Of a stretch of 35,528 bases of DNA, positions 34,399-35,528 are shown piece by piece. Numbering within the stretch: the first letter of the stretch is position 1; every line of letters starts with the position of its first letter. Below the pieces are notes generated by a model that worked only from the letters and a program-made list of their open reading frames with translations, did not search any database and was not told the origin of the DNA. Source of the stretch: Sphingobacteriales bacterium. GTDB lineage: Bacteria > Bacteroidota > Bacteroidia > Chitinophagales > Chitinophagaceae. The translations under genes were made by a program, and so were the position numbers. The stretch lies in assembly GCA_947463665.1 (NCBI GenBank), contig CANHUD010000001.1:1-35528 (forward strand), written 5' to 3'.

Positions 34399-35271
34399 AG
34401 GATTATCCAGTGACACTAAAAAGTCGAGGATATCCATGAAAAGCGTTAAGTTTTCAAGTTCATGAGTTAATCCATTAAATACGCGACCCGATGCCAATAC
34501 CTGAATATCCGGATAAAGCTTACAGAGGTCCTCTACTAATTCTGCTGGCTCATTATCGGTAAAATTGGTGGTCAGATGCACAAACAGATGTGTAACACTC
34601 GTTGTGGAAAGAAAATCGTTCAATTCAGAAAGGGTGGTGTTTACCCCCAGCAAAGAGCAGCTTATTCCTCTTTTCTTCAGGCAATACTGGATGAACAACA
34701 AGGGTATTTCATGATATTCTTCCGGTGGACAAAAAAGTACATATCGTACCCCGGCTTTTTGGGGTTTCCATTCCATTCCTGCAGTTTCAAACAGAATCTT
34801 GTTCCGGATGATATTGGATGCAAAATGTTCCTGGGAAGGTATAATGTTGCCCGTAAGCCATAGCATCCCTATCTTATTGAGGAATGGATACACCACCTGA
34901 ATGATCGTGTGCTCAAATCCCTGTCGAAATAAAACAGCATCCAGTGCCCTGCGGAACAATTCCTCATCAAAATCAATAGAGGCCTCAATCAGCTGGTTGA
35001 TGAAAATATCAAATTTACCCTTCGACTGTGCTTCGGCCGTCAGCCGGCATATATCTTCATCGGACATTTCAGCGATCCGGGAAATCTTGAATCCCTGGTT
35101 GTATAAATGGGAAATACGAAGAATTCTTTTGAGATCGTCAATACCGTACAACCTGTGTCGGCTCTGTTTCCTGGACGGTTTGATAATCCCGTAGCGCTGT
35201 TCCCATACCCTGAGGGTGTGGGCCTTGATTCCGCTGAGATTTTCAATGTCCCGGATGGAAAAAGTGTTCAT
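34390..35271 (-). CDS. MerR-family regulator with cobalamin-binding-like domain
   Basis: A 293-residue regulator. The N-terminal 70 residues are a MerR winged helix-turn-helix (FSIRDIENLSGIKAHTLRVWEQRYGIIKPSR, ending in LRISHLYNQGFKISRIAEM). The next part is an all-helical domain (about 85-165) with Trp138, nine residues, then Glu148-His149: the W-x9-EH signature of B12-dependent CarH/LitR photoreceptors. The last part has a Rossmann-like fold (VRYVLFCPPEEYHEIPLLF), with His187 where the lower ligand of cobalamin sits in ExHxxG; here the Gly is Pro. Light-sensing regulation through adenosylcobalamin is the family role, often of carotenoid genes, none of which is in the window. Its last nine bases overlap the neighbouring response regulator. 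Confidence 0.9.
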   Translation of the reverse strand: MNTFSIRDIENLSGIKAHTLRVWEQRYGIIKPSRKQSRHRLYGIDDLKRILRISHLYNQGFKISRIAEMSDEDICRLTAEAQSKGKFDIFINQLIEASIDFDEELFRRALDAVLFRQGFEHTIIQVVYPFLNKIGMLWLTGNIIPSQEHFASNIIRNKILFETAGMEWKPQKAGVRYVLFCPPEEYHEIPLLFIQYCLKKRGISCSLLGVNTTLSELNDFLSTTSVTHLFVHLTTNFTDNEPAELVEDLCKLYPDIQVLASGRVFNGLTHELENLTLFMDILDFLVSLDNPSA

Positions 35272-35317
35272 TCGTTACTCAATATAAGGATTTCAAATGA
35301 AAAACAGACTGCCGGCT

Positions 35318-35357
35318 CAACGAATCTGCCTGTTGTGCTAATATCAGATACTCGTTG
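35318..35357. promoter_or_regulatory. Imperfect inverted repeat between merR-type gene and lepB
   Basis: CAACGAATCTG (35318-35328) pairs with CAGAT-ac-TCGTTG (35345-35357), 11 pairs with a two-base bulge. It lies 47 bases upstream of the MerR start and nine bases before the lepB -7 box, a position suited to autoregulation by a MerR-type protein. Binding is not shown. Confidence 0.4.
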
Positions 35358-35365
35358 TTTTTAGC

Positions 35366-35373
35366 TATTTTTG
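35366..35373 (+). promoter_or_regulatory. lepB promoter -7 element
   Basis: TATTTTTG is an exact TAnnTTTG box, 18 bases before the ATG at 35392. Confidence 0.5.
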
Positions 35374-35391
35374 AAGTCTTATAATGTACAC

Positions 35392-35528
35392 ATGAGCGCA
35401 GGTTGGATCATTTTTATACTGGGTACGATTGGATTCCACATAGGTCTGTACGGAATGTTCCGCAAAGCTGGGCTATCCCCCTGGAAAGCCCTGATTCCCT
35501 ATCTCAATACCTGGGAGATGACCGAAAA
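35392..35528 (+). CDS. lepB: Probable signal peptidase I, 5' end
   Basis: Only the first 45 codons are in the window. The translation MSAGWIIFILGTIGFHIGLY is a membrane span, followed by GMFRKAGLSPWKALIPYLNTWEM. The pattern (K)AGxxxWKALIPxYNxW is the N-terminal membrane element that precedes the catalytic domain in Bacteroidota signal peptidases I, and it also occurs in DUF5684-type proteins. The Ser/Lys catalytic residues are outside the window, so the assignment rests on this segment only. It has its own -7 box and is divergent from the MerR gene. Confidence 0.55.
   Translation, partial: MSAGWIIFILGTIGFHIGLYGMFRKAGLSPWKALIPYLNTWEMTE

Overview
The window looks like a chromosomal segment of a Bacteroidota bacterium, most likely of the Chitinophagia (Chitinophagaceae-like). 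The reasons are a TonB-dependent receptor and a second large outer-membrane barrel, both ending in Phe; Bacteroidota-type PurM, RpsO and SdhB sequences; very weak Shine-Dalgarno sites; and a recurring promoter box TAnnTTTG a short distance before many start codons, which is the known Bacteroidota housekeeping -7 element. No rRNA, tRNA, CRISPR array, insertion sequence or prophage gene was found. The assignment to class is inference from family resemblance only.

Layout. 1-5.4 kb: the 3' end of a succinate dehydrogenase/fumarate reductase iron-sulfur subunit, a strong terminator, a secreted sulfatase with a CAAAR formylglycine motif, and a 1151-residue predicted outer-membrane barrel that starts with TTG. 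5.4-10.4 kb: a membrane-anchored coiled-coil protein (minus strand), then housekeeping genes holA, ribF (minus), purM and ftsE. 10.4-12.6 kb: two adjacent minus-strand glycosyltransferases. 12.6-18.65 kb: a small membrane protein, rpsO, pnp, prmA, plsY, an M48 lipoprotein protease and a small unknown protein, all on the plus strand. 18.65-26.6 kb: dnaG and, upstream of it on the same strand, a tight three-gene operon of the planctomycete-type families DUF1549/DUF1553, DUF1501 and a DUF2231/cytochrome fusion. 26.6-31.1 kb: a 275-base non-coding region with candidate promoter and hairpins, a secreted type I pullulanase, a thiolase and the beta subunit of pyruvate dehydrogenase E1. 31.1-35.5 kb: a TonB-dependent receptor with an NtrC-like response regulator directly behind it, a MerR-type regulator with cobalamin-binding signatures (minus), and the 5' end of a probable signal peptidase I.

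How the parts relate. Most genes are core replication, translation, RNA decay, purine, flavin, phospholipid and central carbon functions. The accessory layer is exported: sulfatase, pullulanase, TonB receptor, M48 protease, the DUF1501/1549/1553 operon with c-type haem motifs, and two glycosyltransferases. This suits a surface- or polysaccharide-degrading aerobe. The most under-described items are the three-gene cytochrome/DUF1501 operon, the structured leader before the pullulanase, the regulator that has an AAA+ domain but neither the sigma-54 contact motif nor a DNA-binding domain, the B12-type MerR protein, and a hairpin touching the dnaG start codon. Four of the five convergent gene pairs abut or overlap with no room for a terminator.
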